64,000 nt of DNA from Mycobacterium kubicae. Its GTDB lineage: Bacteria > Actinomycetota > Actinomycetes > Mycobacteriales > Mycobacteriaceae. The notes under the pieces were generated by a model. It was given only the letters and a program-made list of their open reading frames with translations, was not told where the DNA came from and did no database searches. The position numbers and the translations under genes are program-made. How positions within the stretch are numbered: position 1 is the first letter of the stretch; the number at the start of each line of letters is the position of its first letter. Below are positions 51,724-64,000 of this stretch, one piece after another. The stretch spans positions 744,001 to 808,000 of the forward strand of contig NZ_CP065047.1 in the NCBI RefSeq assembly GCF_015689175.1, written 5' to 3'.

Positions 51724-52870
51724 CCGCTTGGTCCTCGTCATCAACTCCGGATCTTCGTCACTGAAGTTCCAGCTGGTCGACCCTTCGTCCGGGCAGTCGC
51801 GGGCGAGCGGGCGCGTCGAGCAGATCGGGGAGGCATCGTCGTCGGTGCCCGATCATGAAGCGGCGCTACACCGCGCGTTCGAGCAGTTGGCCGACGAGGG
51901 CATCGACATACAGACTTGCGGTCTGGTGGCCGTTGGACATCGAGTTGTTCACGGCGGCAACGACTTTTATCAGCCCACACTGCTGAACGACGCGGTGATC
52001 GACAAGCTGAAGGAATTGTCGACGCTGGCGCCGTTGCATAACCCGCCCGCGGTCGAGGGCATCGAGGTGGCGCGCAAACTGCTGCCCGAGATTCCGCATG
52101 TGGCGGTGTTCGACACGGCGTTCTTTCACGGATTGCCGCCCGCCGCGGCCACCTACGCCATCGACCGAGAAGTGGCCCAAGCGTGGCAGATTCGCCGCTA
52201 CGGCTTCCACGGCACCTCCCACGAGTATGTCAGTGGGCAGGCTGCCGAGGTGCTGGGGCGGCCGTTGGACAGTTTGAATCAGATTGTGCTGCATCTGGGT
52301 AACGGCGCCTCAGCGTCCGCGATCGCCGGTGGCCGGCCGGTGGAGACGTCGATGGGCTTGACGCCGCTGGAGGGGTTGGTGATGGGCACCCGTAGCGGGG
52401 ACATCGATCCGGGCGTCATCTACTACTTATGGCGCAGCGCGCAGATGGATGTCGAGGACATCGAGTCGATGCTCAACCACCGGTCGGGAGTGTTGGGATT
52501 GTGCGGGTCGAACGACTTCCGCAAGATCGGTGAGCTGATCGGATCCGGAGACAGCGCAGCGAAATTGGCGTACGACGTGTTCATCCACCGGTTGCGCAAG
52601 TACGTCGGAGCGTATCTGGCCGTGCTGGGGCACACCGACGCCGTCACCTTCACCGGCGGGATCGGGGAAAACGACGTCGCGGTGCGCCGAGACGCTCTGG
52701 CCGGGATGGCCGAACTCGGTATCGAGGTCGACGAGGATCTGAATGCTGCTCCGGCGTCGGGGGCGCGGGTCATCTCGGCAACGGGGTCGCGGATTGCCGT
52801 GCTGGTGGTTCCGACCAACGAGGAACTTGCTATCGCCCGCGATTGCGTCAGCGTTATGGCGGAGTCGTAG
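51716..52870 (+). CDS. ackA: Acetate kinase
   Basis: 384 aa, makes ATP and acetate from acetyl phosphate, or the reverse. Seen: [15 protein letters not shown] at the N-terminus, the catalytic Arg and His in GHRVVHGG and [29 protein letters not shown], and FTGGIGEN with the adenosine site. The ATG at 51716 lies inside the end of pta. A palindromic repeat begins 34 bp past the stop. Confidence 0.97.
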   Translation: MDSRLVLVINSGSSSLKFQLVDPSSGQSRASGRVEQIGEASSSVPDHEAALHRAFEQLADEGIDIQTCGLVAVGHRVVHGGNDFYQPTLLNDAVIDKLKELSTLAPLHNPPAVEGIEVARKLLPEIPHVAVFDTAFFHGLPPAAATYAIDREVAQAWQIRRYGFHGTSHEYVSGQAAEVLGRPLDSLNQIVLHLGNGASASAIAGGRPVETSMGLTPLEGLVMGTRSGDIDPGVIYYLWRSAQMDVEDIESMLNHRSGVLGLCGSNDFRKIGELIGSGDSAAKLAYDVFIHRLRKYVGAYLAVLGHTDAVTFTGGIGENDVAVRRDALAGMAELGIEVDEDLNAAPASGARVISATGSRIAVLVVPTNEELAIARDCVSVMAES

Positions 52871-52903
52871 GGGGGTTCGGCGTTCAGGAGTCGGCGTCGC
52901 CGC

Positions 52904-53002
52904 GTCGAGTGTGAAGCGTGGGCTTCCAGTGTGCATTGACGGCGGGAAATCGCCGTCAGACCCGCCCTGGACGCTCACTGGAAACCGCGAGCGCACACTC
53001 GA
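52904..53002. repeat. Nested palindrome of the CGAGTGTG family between ackA and the DUF559 gene
   Basis: Three concentric arm pairs. Outer: TCGAGTGTG (52905-52913) with CACACTCGA (52994-53002), perfect. Middle: TTCCAGTGTGC (52924-52934) with GCTCACTGGAA (52973-52983), one mismatch. Inner: TGACGGCG (52937-52944) with CGCCGTCA (52951-52958), perfect with a 6-nt loop. The whole can extrude as one interrupted 98-bp cruciform. It shares the outer arm with the triple repeat at 10.9 kb. It may double as the ackA terminator. Confidence 0.85.
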
Positions 53003-53057
53003 TACCCCTGTGGATAGGTGAACGCGCGGATGGGGCTCGTCGTGCCACTCTGCTCGC

Positions 53058-53918
53058 ATGGATCTCGGCGAGCCGTTCATCGGCAGTGAAGCGCTGGCGT
53101 GCGGAGTGTTGAACCGGCATCAGCTGCGGACGCGGTTTTGCGCGGTTTATCCAAACGTCTACTTGACGAAGGGCGTCGATCCGACCCTGCGGCAACGCAT
53201 CGGCGGAGCCTGGCTGTGGTCTCACCGTCAGGCGACCATCGCCGGTGCGGCCGCGGCGGCGCTGCACGGAGCCGAGTGGATTCCCGACGACGTCCCAGTC
53301 GAGCTCATCTATCCGAATACTCGACCGCCACTGGGTGTACTGACGCGCCGCGAGGCGTTGCACGATGGTGAATCCCAGACCATGAACGGGCTCGCGGTGA
53401 CCACACCGGAGCGCACCGCGTTCGACATCGGCCGGCGCGGCGCGATCCGCTCGGCGGTCGCCCGATTGGACACGCTGGCCCGCGCTACCGGTTTCAAGGT
53501 CGACGACGTCTTGGCCGTCGCGCAAAGCCATCGCGGCGCGCGCGGGCTGCGGCGGTTGGAAGCGGCGCTGGATCTCGTTGACCCGGGTGCACAGTCGCCG
53601 CGTGAGAGCTATCTACGGCTGCTGCTCATCGACGCCGGACTGCCTCGACCGCAGACGCAGATTCCGGTATTGGGCGTGGACGGCATCCCGGTCGCCTACC
53701 TCGACTTGGGCTGGCCGGAACACCTGGTCGCGGTCGAGTATGACGGCGACCAACATCGGATGGACCGACGTCAGTACGTCAAGGACCTGCGCCGGATAGA
53801 AATGCTCGAGCGGATGGGCTGGATCATCGTACGGGTCGTCGTGGAGGATCGGCCCGCCGACATCCTGCGACGGGTTCGCGAAGCGATCGTCGAATCGGCT
53901 GTGCGCTCGCGGCTTTGA
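53058..53918 (+). CDS. DUF559-type protein: AbiEi-like N-domain plus Vsr/restriction-endonuclease-fold C-domain
   Basis: 286 aa. The N-terminal 90 residues resemble the winged-helix antitoxin domain of AbiEi proteins (LRTRFCAVYPNVYLTKGVDPTLRQR). The C-terminal 100 residues fit a DUF559/Vsr-like nuclease fold: SPRESYLRLLLIDAGLP with a helix Glu, VAYLDLGWPEHLVAVEYDGDQH with the D-x(n)-E-x-D/Q-H core, and RIEMLERMGWIIVRV. Many paralogues occur in mycobacteria; activity is not established to my knowledge. It is absent between ackA and pknG in Mtb. It is bracketed by CGAGTGTG palindromes, and its stop codon (CTTTGAGTGTG) is part of the downstream repeat. Confidence 0.82.
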   Translation: MDLGEPFIGSEALACGVLNRHQLRTRFCAVYPNVYLTKGVDPTLRQRIGGAWLWSHRQATIAGAAAAALHGAEWIPDDVPVELIYPNTRPPLGVLTRREALHDGESQTMNGLAVTTPERTAFDIGRRGAIRSAVARLDTLARATGFKVDDVLAVAQSHRGARGLRRLEAALDLVDPGAQSPRESYLRLLLIDAGLPRPQTQIPVLGVDGIPVAYLDLGWPEHLVAVEYDGDQHRMDRRQYVKDLRRIEMLERMGWIIVRVVVEDRPADILRRVREAIVESAVRSRL

Positions 53919-54185
53919 GTGTGCGCTCAGGGCGGGGTTTGCGGCGTTTCGCCGCCGTAGGCGCACACTCGACGCCGTCAGTGCACGCTCGGCGCTCAGT
54001 GTGCTTCAGCGGCGGGCCGGCCGAATCGACTGTGCTGTCGCGGCTTTGAGTGTGCGGTAGCGGCTTTGAGTGTGCGTCCAGGGCGGGGTTTGTGGTGTTT
54101 CGGCGCCGTAGGCGCACACTCGACGCTCAGGGTTCACACTCGCTGCCCCACACGCACACTCGCCGGCCCCACACGCACACTCACC
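53915..54185. repeat. Cluster of CGAGTGTG-family palindromes between the DUF559 gene and pknG
   Basis: Two near-identical 62-bp copies at 53915-53976 and 54065-54126. Each begins TTGAGTGTGCG, has a GGGCGGGGTTTG core and ends CGCACACTCGACGC. The first contains CGGCG-TTT-CGCCG at its centre. Between and after them are extra arms: TTGAGTGTGCGG at about 54046-54057, and CGCACACTCGCC/CGCACACTCACC at 54150-54185. The cluster occupies the whole convergent intergenic gap and could terminate both transcripts. No gene is present. Confidence 0.87.
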
Positions 54186-54197
54186 ACCCAAGGGCGA

Positions 54198-57492
<3,295 letters not shown>

Positions 57493-57493
<1 letters not shown>

Positions 57494-58812
57494 CACCGAT
57501 ACTCTTTCAGCCTGGGCCACAAGCCGAGGGCCACCGCGATGGCGGCGCCGAGGCTGAGCACCACGCCGCCCACCTGCGCGCCGGCCAGCCCGGCGTGCGC
57601 ATTGAGGACGTCGTTGCGCAGATGATTGCGGCTTTGATCCATGGCTTTGGTCAGCGCTTCGTCGAGCTTGTCGAACGCCGGCGTCGAGTCGTTTTCGCCC
57701 TTGCCGAGCGCGACCTGGGTGGCGGCCCGGTAGTTGCCGACCGAGATGTAGGAGTTGATCCGGTCGTTGGCCTGCTGCCAGCGCACCAGCAGCTGGTCGG
57801 CGCCTTGCAAGTCGGGCTTGTCGACGGCGTCGTTGCGGGCCATGTACTCGTCGAGCTGGTGGTGCATCCGGTCGATGCGCTGGTAGAAGGCCTGCTTGCG
57901 GACCTCTTCGTCGCCGCGACGGATCAACGACAGGGTTTCGTCGGCGCGCGCCTGCTGGGCGGTGATCGCCAGGTTGGTGATGGTCTTGAGGGACTCCGCG
58001 GCGGTGTCTTTGGCGCTGCGGCTGGCGGTGGTGGAGATTGTCAGGGCGGTTCCGACCCACACCACCATGACGAGAATGCCGAGGGCGCCGACCACCAGAC
58101 CTGGGTTGATGCGCCGTCGGGTGCGCCGGGCCAGCCAGCGATGTGAGAACGCGCCGAACACCGCCGTGGTGGTGACGACCAGGATCACCGGCGCCGGGAT
58201 CTGGGTCGAGGCGGTGGTTTCGCTGTCCACCCGGGCAGACGTCGCCTGATACAGCTGCTGCGCGTCCGGCAGGATCGTCGATTGCATCAGCCCGGATGCT
58301 TCCGACAGATACGACGAACCCACGGGATTGCCCGCGCGGTTGTTGGTGCGGGCGATTTCGATCAGGCCGGTATAGACGGCCAGCTCGGCGTTGATGCGGC
58401 CGAGCAACTGCACCAGCCGTTCGTCGTTGAGTCCGCTGGACGCGCGCGTCACGGCCACGGCGGCGTCGGTGATGGCCTGCTCGTAGCGCAACCGCACCGC
58501 GCGGGGTTCGGCCTGGGCGATGAACGCGGTAGCCGCCGCGGCGTCGGCCACCGACAGCGTGGTGTAGAGCCGTCCGGCCGCGAAGGACAGCGGCTCGGTG
58601 TGCTCGAGCACGGTCGTGAGCACCTGCTGGCGGTGGTTGATGGTCGTCGAGGTGGCGAACGCGCTGGCCACGCCGAGCGCCGCCAGGACGATGCCGATGG
58701 TCAGGATGCGGCCGGGCGTCGTCGAGACGAACCACCAGCGCGGGTGGGCCGGTTCCACGGGCGAGCGCAACCCCAGCGGCTCGGTCGACGGGTGCGCCAG
58801 CTCAACCGTCAC
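57493..58812 (-). CDS. glnX: GlnX, membrane protein linking GlnH to PknG
   Basis: 439 aa with transmembrane helices at about 35-55 (ILTIGIVLAALGVASAFA), 205-225 (PVILVVTTTAVFGAF), 240-262 (LVVGALGILVMVVWVGTAL) and 410-430 (GGVVLSLGAAIAVALGLW). The two long segments between them are helical and extracytoplasmic, a chemoreceptor-like sensor topology, and face the GlnH side. In Mtb GlnX is needed for amino-acid-dependent PknG activity. It starts at GTG 58812 and is divergent from mutT3. Confidence 0.92.
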
Positions 58813-58927
58813 GTCTGCTCGGACCTCATCTTTCGACCATGTCGAACCCGAATAAGCGAATTCTAAGAGAATGTTCCGTCAGATGGGGGTAGGCGGACCT
58901 AATTCGACCCCAATTGCGAGGAACCTC

Positions 58928-59578
58928 ATGGAACAGTCTGCCTATCCTGAACTCGTGCGGGGCGACGGCGACGGGTGGGTGGTATCCGACAGCGGCGCCC
59001 ACTACTGGGGCAGGTTCGGCGCGGCAGGTCTGCTCCTGCGAGCGCCCCGCCCCGACGGCACGCCCGCGGTGCTGCTGCAACACCGGGCGATTTGGAGCCA
59101 CCAGGGCGGCACCTGGGGACTGCCCGGCGGTGCCCGCGACAGCCACGAGACGCCCGAGCAAACCGCAGTGCGTGAAGCGCACGAGGAGGCTGGATTGGCC
59201 GCTGAGCGGGTGACCGTGCGGGGCACTGTCGTCACCGCGGTCGCCAGCGGCACCGATTGGACCTACACCACCGTCGTCGCCGACGCTGACGAGTTGCTGC
59301 ACACCAGGCCCAACCACGAAAGCGCCGAGCTGCGGTGGGTCGGTGAGGACGAAGTGGCCGACCTGCCGCTGCATCCGGGGTTCGCGGCCAGTTGGCAGCG
59401 GCTGCGCACGGCTCCGGCGACCGTGCCGCTGGGCGACGGCGACGAGCGACGCCACGGCCTGCCGCGGACCATGGAGGTCGAGGCCGGGGTGTTCGTGTGG
59501 TGCATGCCCGGCGCCGCCGACCAGGTGCCGTCGCAGTTGAGCCGGCGGATCAGCTCGCTGCTGCAAGCGCCGAGCTGA
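58928..59578 (+). CDS. mutT3: Nudix hydrolase MutT3
   Basis: 216 aa from ATG 58928, preceded by GAGGAACCTC; an ATG 57 bp earlier is in frame but lacks a ribosome site and similarity. The complete Nudix box is [23 protein letters not shown], fitting Gx5Ex7REUxEExGU. MutT3 homologues hydrolyse damaged or rare nucleotides (8-oxo-dGTP/CTP). The end overlaps the convergent thiE by 29 bp, the same arrangement as Mtb Rv0413-Rv0414c. Confidence 0.94.
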   Translation: MEQSAYPELVRGDGDGWVVSDSGAHYWGRFGAAGLLLRAPRPDGTPAVLLQHRAIWSHQGGTWGLPGGARDSHETPEQTAVREAHEEAGLAAERVTVRGTVVTAVASGTDWTYTTVVADADELLHTRPNHESAELRWVGEDEVADLPLHPGFAASWQRLRTAPATVPLGDGDERRHGLPRTMEVEAGVFVWCMPGAADQVPSQLSRRISSLLQAPS

Positions 59579-60230
59579 GCTGCTGGGCCGCGGCCCGCGG
59601 GTCCTCGGCCGCGGTGATCGCGCGGACCACCACGACGCGGCGGGCGCCGGCTGCCAGCACTTCGGGCAGTCGCTGGGCGTCGATGCCGCCGATAGCAAAC
59701 CACGGTATGCCGGCGGCCTGTTGGGCGGCGGCGCGTACCAGGTCCAGCCCGGGCGCGGCACGGCCCGGCTTGGTCGGGGTCGGCCAGCACGGGCCCACGC
59801 AGAAGTAGTCACCGGCCCCGGCCGCCGACCTGGCTTGGTCGGGGTCGTGACTGGACAGGCCGATCACCGTGTCCGGCCCCACGATGTCCCGCGCGATATG
59901 CGGCGGCAGGTCGCGTTGGCCCAGGTGCAGCACGTCGGCCCGGGCCGCTAGAGCGATATCGGCGCGGTCGTTGACCGCCAGCAGGGCGCCGTGCCGGCGG
60001 GCCGCGTCGGCCAGCACCGCCAGGGCCTCCAGTTCGTCGCGTGCCTCGAGCGGGCCGAACCGCTGTTCACCCGGCGAGCCCTTGTCTCGCAGCTGGATGA
60101 TGTCCACGCCGCCGGCCAGGGCGGCGTCGGCGAATTCGGCCAAGTCTCCTCGCTCCCGACGCGCGTCGGTGCACAGATAGAGCCGGGCCGTCGCCAACCG
60201 GACCCGGGCGCTGGTACTGGGACTGTGCAC
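59550..60230 (-). CDS. thiE: Thiamine-phosphate synthase
   Basis: A 226-aa TIM-barrel that joins HMP-PP and the thiazole phosphate to make thiamine monophosphate. Seen: [67 protein letters not shown] and [25 protein letters not shown]. The GTG start at 60230 lies 37 bp from the riboswitch promoter on the other strand, so thiE is divergent from the thiO operon and not preceded by its own visible THI box. Confidence 0.95.
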   Translation of the reverse strand: MHSPSTSARVRLATARLYLCTDARRERGDLAEFADAALAGGVDIIQLRDKGSPGEQRFGPLEARDELEALAVLADAARRHGALLAVNDRADIALAARADVLHLGQRDLPPHIARDIVGPDTVIGLSSHDPDQARSAAGAGDYFCVGPCWPTPTKPGRAAPGLDLVRAAAQQAAGIPWFAIGGIDAQRLPEVLAAGARRVVVVRAITAAEDPRAAAQQLSSALAAAS

Positions 60231-60248
60231 AAACCGACGGTAGCGCGC

Positions 60249-60254
60249 TAGCGT
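60249..60254 (+). promoter_or_regulatory. -10 element (TAGCGT) for the thiO-thiS-thiG operon
   Basis: TAGCGT fits TANNNT and lies about a dozen bases before the riboswitch aptamer begins. The transcription start would be near 60261-60263. Confidence 0.45.
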
Positions 60255-60265
60255 GGACCCCGAAG

Positions 60266-60371
60266 AGCACGGGAGTCCCGGGTACCAGCGGGGCTGAGAG
60301 TGGACACCACCGGACCGCGTCTGGGCCTGTCCTGACCGTCACACCTGATCCGGGTCATGCCGGCGAAGGGA
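60266..60371 (+). ncRNA. TPP riboswitch (THI element)
   Basis: Both conserved parts are present: the CUGAGAG element (GGGGCTGAGAG, 60290-60300) and the THI-box end ACCTGATCCGGGTCATGCCGGCGAAGGGA (60342-60370). GGGAGTCCCGGGT at 60271-60283 supplies the P1/P2 side. The last bases, GAAGGGAG, are also the Shine-Dalgarno sequence of thiO, whose ATG is at 60379. Ligand binding would therefore hide the ribosome site (translational control), and no separate terminator is needed. The gene set downstream is exactly thiazole synthesis. Confidence 0.95.
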
Positions 60372-60378
60372 GCAGTCA

Positions 60379-61394
60379 ATGCCCACCATCCCCACGGGGT
60401 CGCTTGCCGTCATCGGCGGCGGCGTCATCGGGCTGTCGGTGGCGCGCCGAGCCGCCCAGGCCGGCTGGGAGGTGCGGGTGCACCGCAGCAACGAGCGTGG
60501 CGCCTCGTGGGTCGCTGCCGGGATGCTGGCCCCGCACAGCGAAGCCTGGCCGGGGGAGGAACGGCTACTGCGGCTCGGTCTGGAATCGCTGCGGCTGTGG
60601 CACGAAAGCGGATTTCTCGACCGGCTGCCCCCACAGGTGATCACCGCGCGCGAGTCGTTGGTGGTCGCCGTCGATCGGGCCGACGTCGCGGATCTGCGCA
60701 CCGTCGCCGACTGGTTGTGTGCGCAAGGCCACCCGGTGGTGTGGGAGTCGGCGATGCGCGACATCGAACCCCTCCTGGCCCAAGGCATTCGGCACGGCTT
60801 TCGCGCACCCACCGAACTGGCGGTGGACAACCGCGCGCTGCTGGAGGCGCTGGGCGCGGACTGCGAGCAGCTGGGAGTCCGGTGGGCGGCGCCGGTGACC
60901 GAGCTGTCCGCCGTGACTGCGGACGCGGTGGTGATTGCCAACGGGATCGACGCGCCCGCGTTGTGGCCCGGCTTGCCGGTGCGGCCGGTGAAGGGCGAGG
61001 TGCTGCGCCTGCGCTGGCGCAAAGGATGTATGCCGTTGCTGGACAGGGTTATTCGCGCCCGCGTGCACGGGCGTCAGGTGTACCTGGTGCCCCGGTCCGA
61101 CGGGGTGGTGGTGGGCGCCACCCAGTACGAACACGGCCGCGACACCGCCCCGGCGGTGTCCGGGGTGCGCGACTTGCTCGACGACGCGTGTGCGGTGCTG
61201 CCCGCCCTGGGCGAATACGAGTTGGCCGAGTGCGCCGCCGGGTTGCGCCCGATGACACCGGACAATCTGCCGTTGGTGCACCGTCTGGACGCGCGGACGC
61301 TGGTGGCCGCCGGGCACGGACGATCGGGTTTCCTGCTGGCGCCGTGGACCGCCGAACAGATTGTGTCCGAACTCAGCCCGGTCGGAGCGCACCG

Positions 61395-61398
<4 letters not shown>
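60379..61398 (+). CDS. thiO: Glycine oxidase ThiO
   Basis: A 339-aa D-amino-acid-oxidase-fold flavoprotein that oxidises glycine to the imine used in thiazole formation. The FAD site is LAVIGGGVIGLSVARRAAQAGW at about residues 8-29; GASWVAAGMLAPHSEAWPGE and the C-terminal LRPMTPDNLPLV and GHGRSGFLLAPWTA are typical. The ATG is 8 nt after the riboswitch. Its stop overlaps thiS (ATGA). Confidence 0.95.
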
Positions 61399-63110
<1,712 letters not shown>

Positions 63111-63113
63111 CGG

Positions 63114-63633
63114 TCAGCCGTTGGTGCGCCACCACTGGTACAGGCTCGAGGTGTCACCGTTGGACGCGCGGACGAAGGCCAGTACGTTCTTGGCGTCGAC
63201 GGTCCAGATGACCTCGGCTTGGCCCTGATCGGTGCCACAGGCAACCTGCCCGGCCGAGTCGTTGTTGGTGCCCTGGTGCCAGGTGGTGGGCGACTTGGCG
63301 TCCCCACAGTTGGTGAGGGTGTCGGTGCCAATGAGTTTGGTGGAAGGCGCTGGCCAGGTCGGCGCTGTTGGGGAACTGGAAGTACTTGGCCGAGGCGGGC
63401 CCGGCCGAGTCGGCGTTCTGCCCGCACGCCATGATCGCCTGCACGGTGGGGAATGTCGACTGCACTTCCGAAACCGGCTGTGTGCCGCAGTTGCTCGTGC
63501 TGTAGCCCTTCGACAGCGAGCTGGTAAGCGCGTCGGACGGGTCGGCGTTCGCGGTCGCAGCGCCCAGACAGCCAACGCTGCCGAGGAGCGCCGCAGCCGT
63601 CGCTGCCCGAAGTGCGTGAGTGGTGTTGAACAT
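63114..63633 (-). pseudogene. Secreted protein gene with a one-base frameshift
   Basis: From ATG 63633 (AAGGAGT upstream) the frame encodes a signal peptide (MFNTTHALRAATAAALLGSV, cleavage after ANA-DPSDAL) and a domain with Cys in SNCGTQPV and IMACGQNADS, up to DLASAFHQ. At the TTT run 63336-63338 (+ strand) one extra base shifts the frame. Removing it joins FHQ to LIGTDTLTNCGDAKSPTTWH and continues through QVACGTDQGQ to the natural end SLYQWWRTNG. Both halves clearly belong to one four-Cys secreted mycobacterial protein of unknown function. As given, the frame past the shift ends in unrelated residues. A true mutation or a homopolymer sequencing error are both possible. Confidence 0.85.
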
Positions 63634-63765
63634 CCTTGACTCCTTAGGTCGTCGGACCGACGGTGCAGCGGCGCTGACATTCGGGAGTGTATTTCTATTG
63701 ATCGCCGGAAAACAGAGCCTTGGGTTCAGGGGGTAATTGCAACACTTCGTAGTAAGGAGTGTTCG

Positions 63766-64000
63766 GTGACGCGCCAATGGCAGGGGTTATCGGCTCGGCG
63801 TCGGTTCTGGGAGTTGATCGCTGCGGGATGGTCTTCAGAGGATGCCGGTGTTGCTGTCGGCGTGTCTGGAAGCTGCGGCTGGAGATGGTTTTGCAGATTT
63901 GGTGGCGTGAATCCACAACTGCAAGCGCCACAGGGGCGCAAGCGTCCGCGGCTGTCGCCTGAGGAGCGCGAACAGATCATGATCGGCACCTCACGAGGTG
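63766..64000 (+). mobile_element. IS30-family transposase, N-terminal part, running off the window
   Basis: From GTG 63766 the frame is open for 78 codons to the last base. VTRQWQGLSARRRFWELIAA, VGVSGSCGWRWFCRFGGVNP and RKRPRLSPEEREQI form the N-terminal helix-turn-helix of IS30-type transposases. AAGGAG (63754-63759) is the ribosome site. It is partly enclosed by inverted arms AACACT (63741-63746) and AGTGTT (63758-63763). The left terminal repeat probably lies within about 63725-63765, but cannot be delimited without the right end. The base composition is lower in G+C than the surroundings. Confidence 0.78.

Noticed and set aside
63114..63777. Two overlapping minus-strand genes
   Set aside because: The two frames are complementary halves of one secreted protein, joined by removing one base at 63336-63338.

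Overview
The window looks like a stretch of chromosome from a slow-growing, non-tuberculous Mycobacterium. Base composition is high in G+C, GTG and TTG starts are frequent, and many genes are linked by ATGA/GTGA overlaps. The gene content is typically mycobacterial: hspR, clpB, ttfA, fba, purA, a PPE gene, ndhA, fadE7, fgd1, pta-ackA, pknG-glnH-glnX, mutT3, the thi operon, and several TIGR00027-type methyltransferases. All family assignments come from reading the sequence; no database search was run, and the species is not determined. Comparisons with M. tuberculosis (Mtb) and M. smegmatis rest on remembered gene orders.

Layout. (1) 1-6.1 kb, heat shock: the 3' part of dnaJ1, hspR, an aldose epimerase, a globin-reductase fusion, and clpB behind an HspR (HAIR) operator with an embedded SigH-like promoter. 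(2) 6.1-10.8 kb: enoyl-CoA hydratase, then a + strand group ttfA-SDR-pyrE-lipoprotein-rRNA/tRNA methyltransferase. (3) 10.8-15.8 kb: a triple palindromic repeat, xdhC-like and coxG-like genes, convergent with a two-subunit molybdenum hydroxylase. (4) 15.8-25 kb: GH76 glycosidase, dedA, fba, a membrane protein, DUF3151, M50 protease, purA, a thioesterase-like protein and a PPE gene broken by an 11-bp duplication. (5) 25-29.6 kb: purT-rhodanese-metZ and convergent ndhA. (6) 29.7-39.3 kb, an accessory island of partly lower G+C: a Gly-rich secreted protein, an NDP-sugar epimerase, an unrecognised protein, a glycosyltransferase fused to a degenerate M23 peptidase domain, two paralogous methyltransferases, a beta-lactamase-like hydrolase and a DUF2834-like gene broken by an in-frame TGA. 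(7) 39.3-47.7 kb: secreted protein, two acyl-CoA dehydrogenases, DUF3054, a third methyltransferase and a GNAT plus three-luciferase-like-monooxygenase operon. (8) 47.7-52.9 kb: MBL hydrolase, a 55-bp tandem repeat, fgd1, pta, ackA. (9) 52.9-58.8 kb: a DUF559 nuclease-fold gene bracketed by palindromic repeats, then pknG-glnH-glnX. (10) 58.9-64 kb: mutT3, thiE, TPP riboswitch, thiO-thiS-thiG-SGNH hydrolase, a frameshifted secreted protein and the start of an IS30-type transposase.

Compared with Mtb H37Rv, the block from the Rv0385 to the Rv0356c equivalents is inverted between hspR and purT, with a PPE gene at one junction. Several Mtb genes (mgtE, Rv0377-Rv0379, most cox genes) are missing. 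A family of intergenic palindromes with CGAGTGTG/CACACTCG arms sits at three of the places where gene content differs. The observations most worth following are the GT2-M23 fusion and its sugar cassette, the palindrome family with its enclosed DUF559 gene, the GNAT-LLM operon, and three clean gene-breaking lesions.
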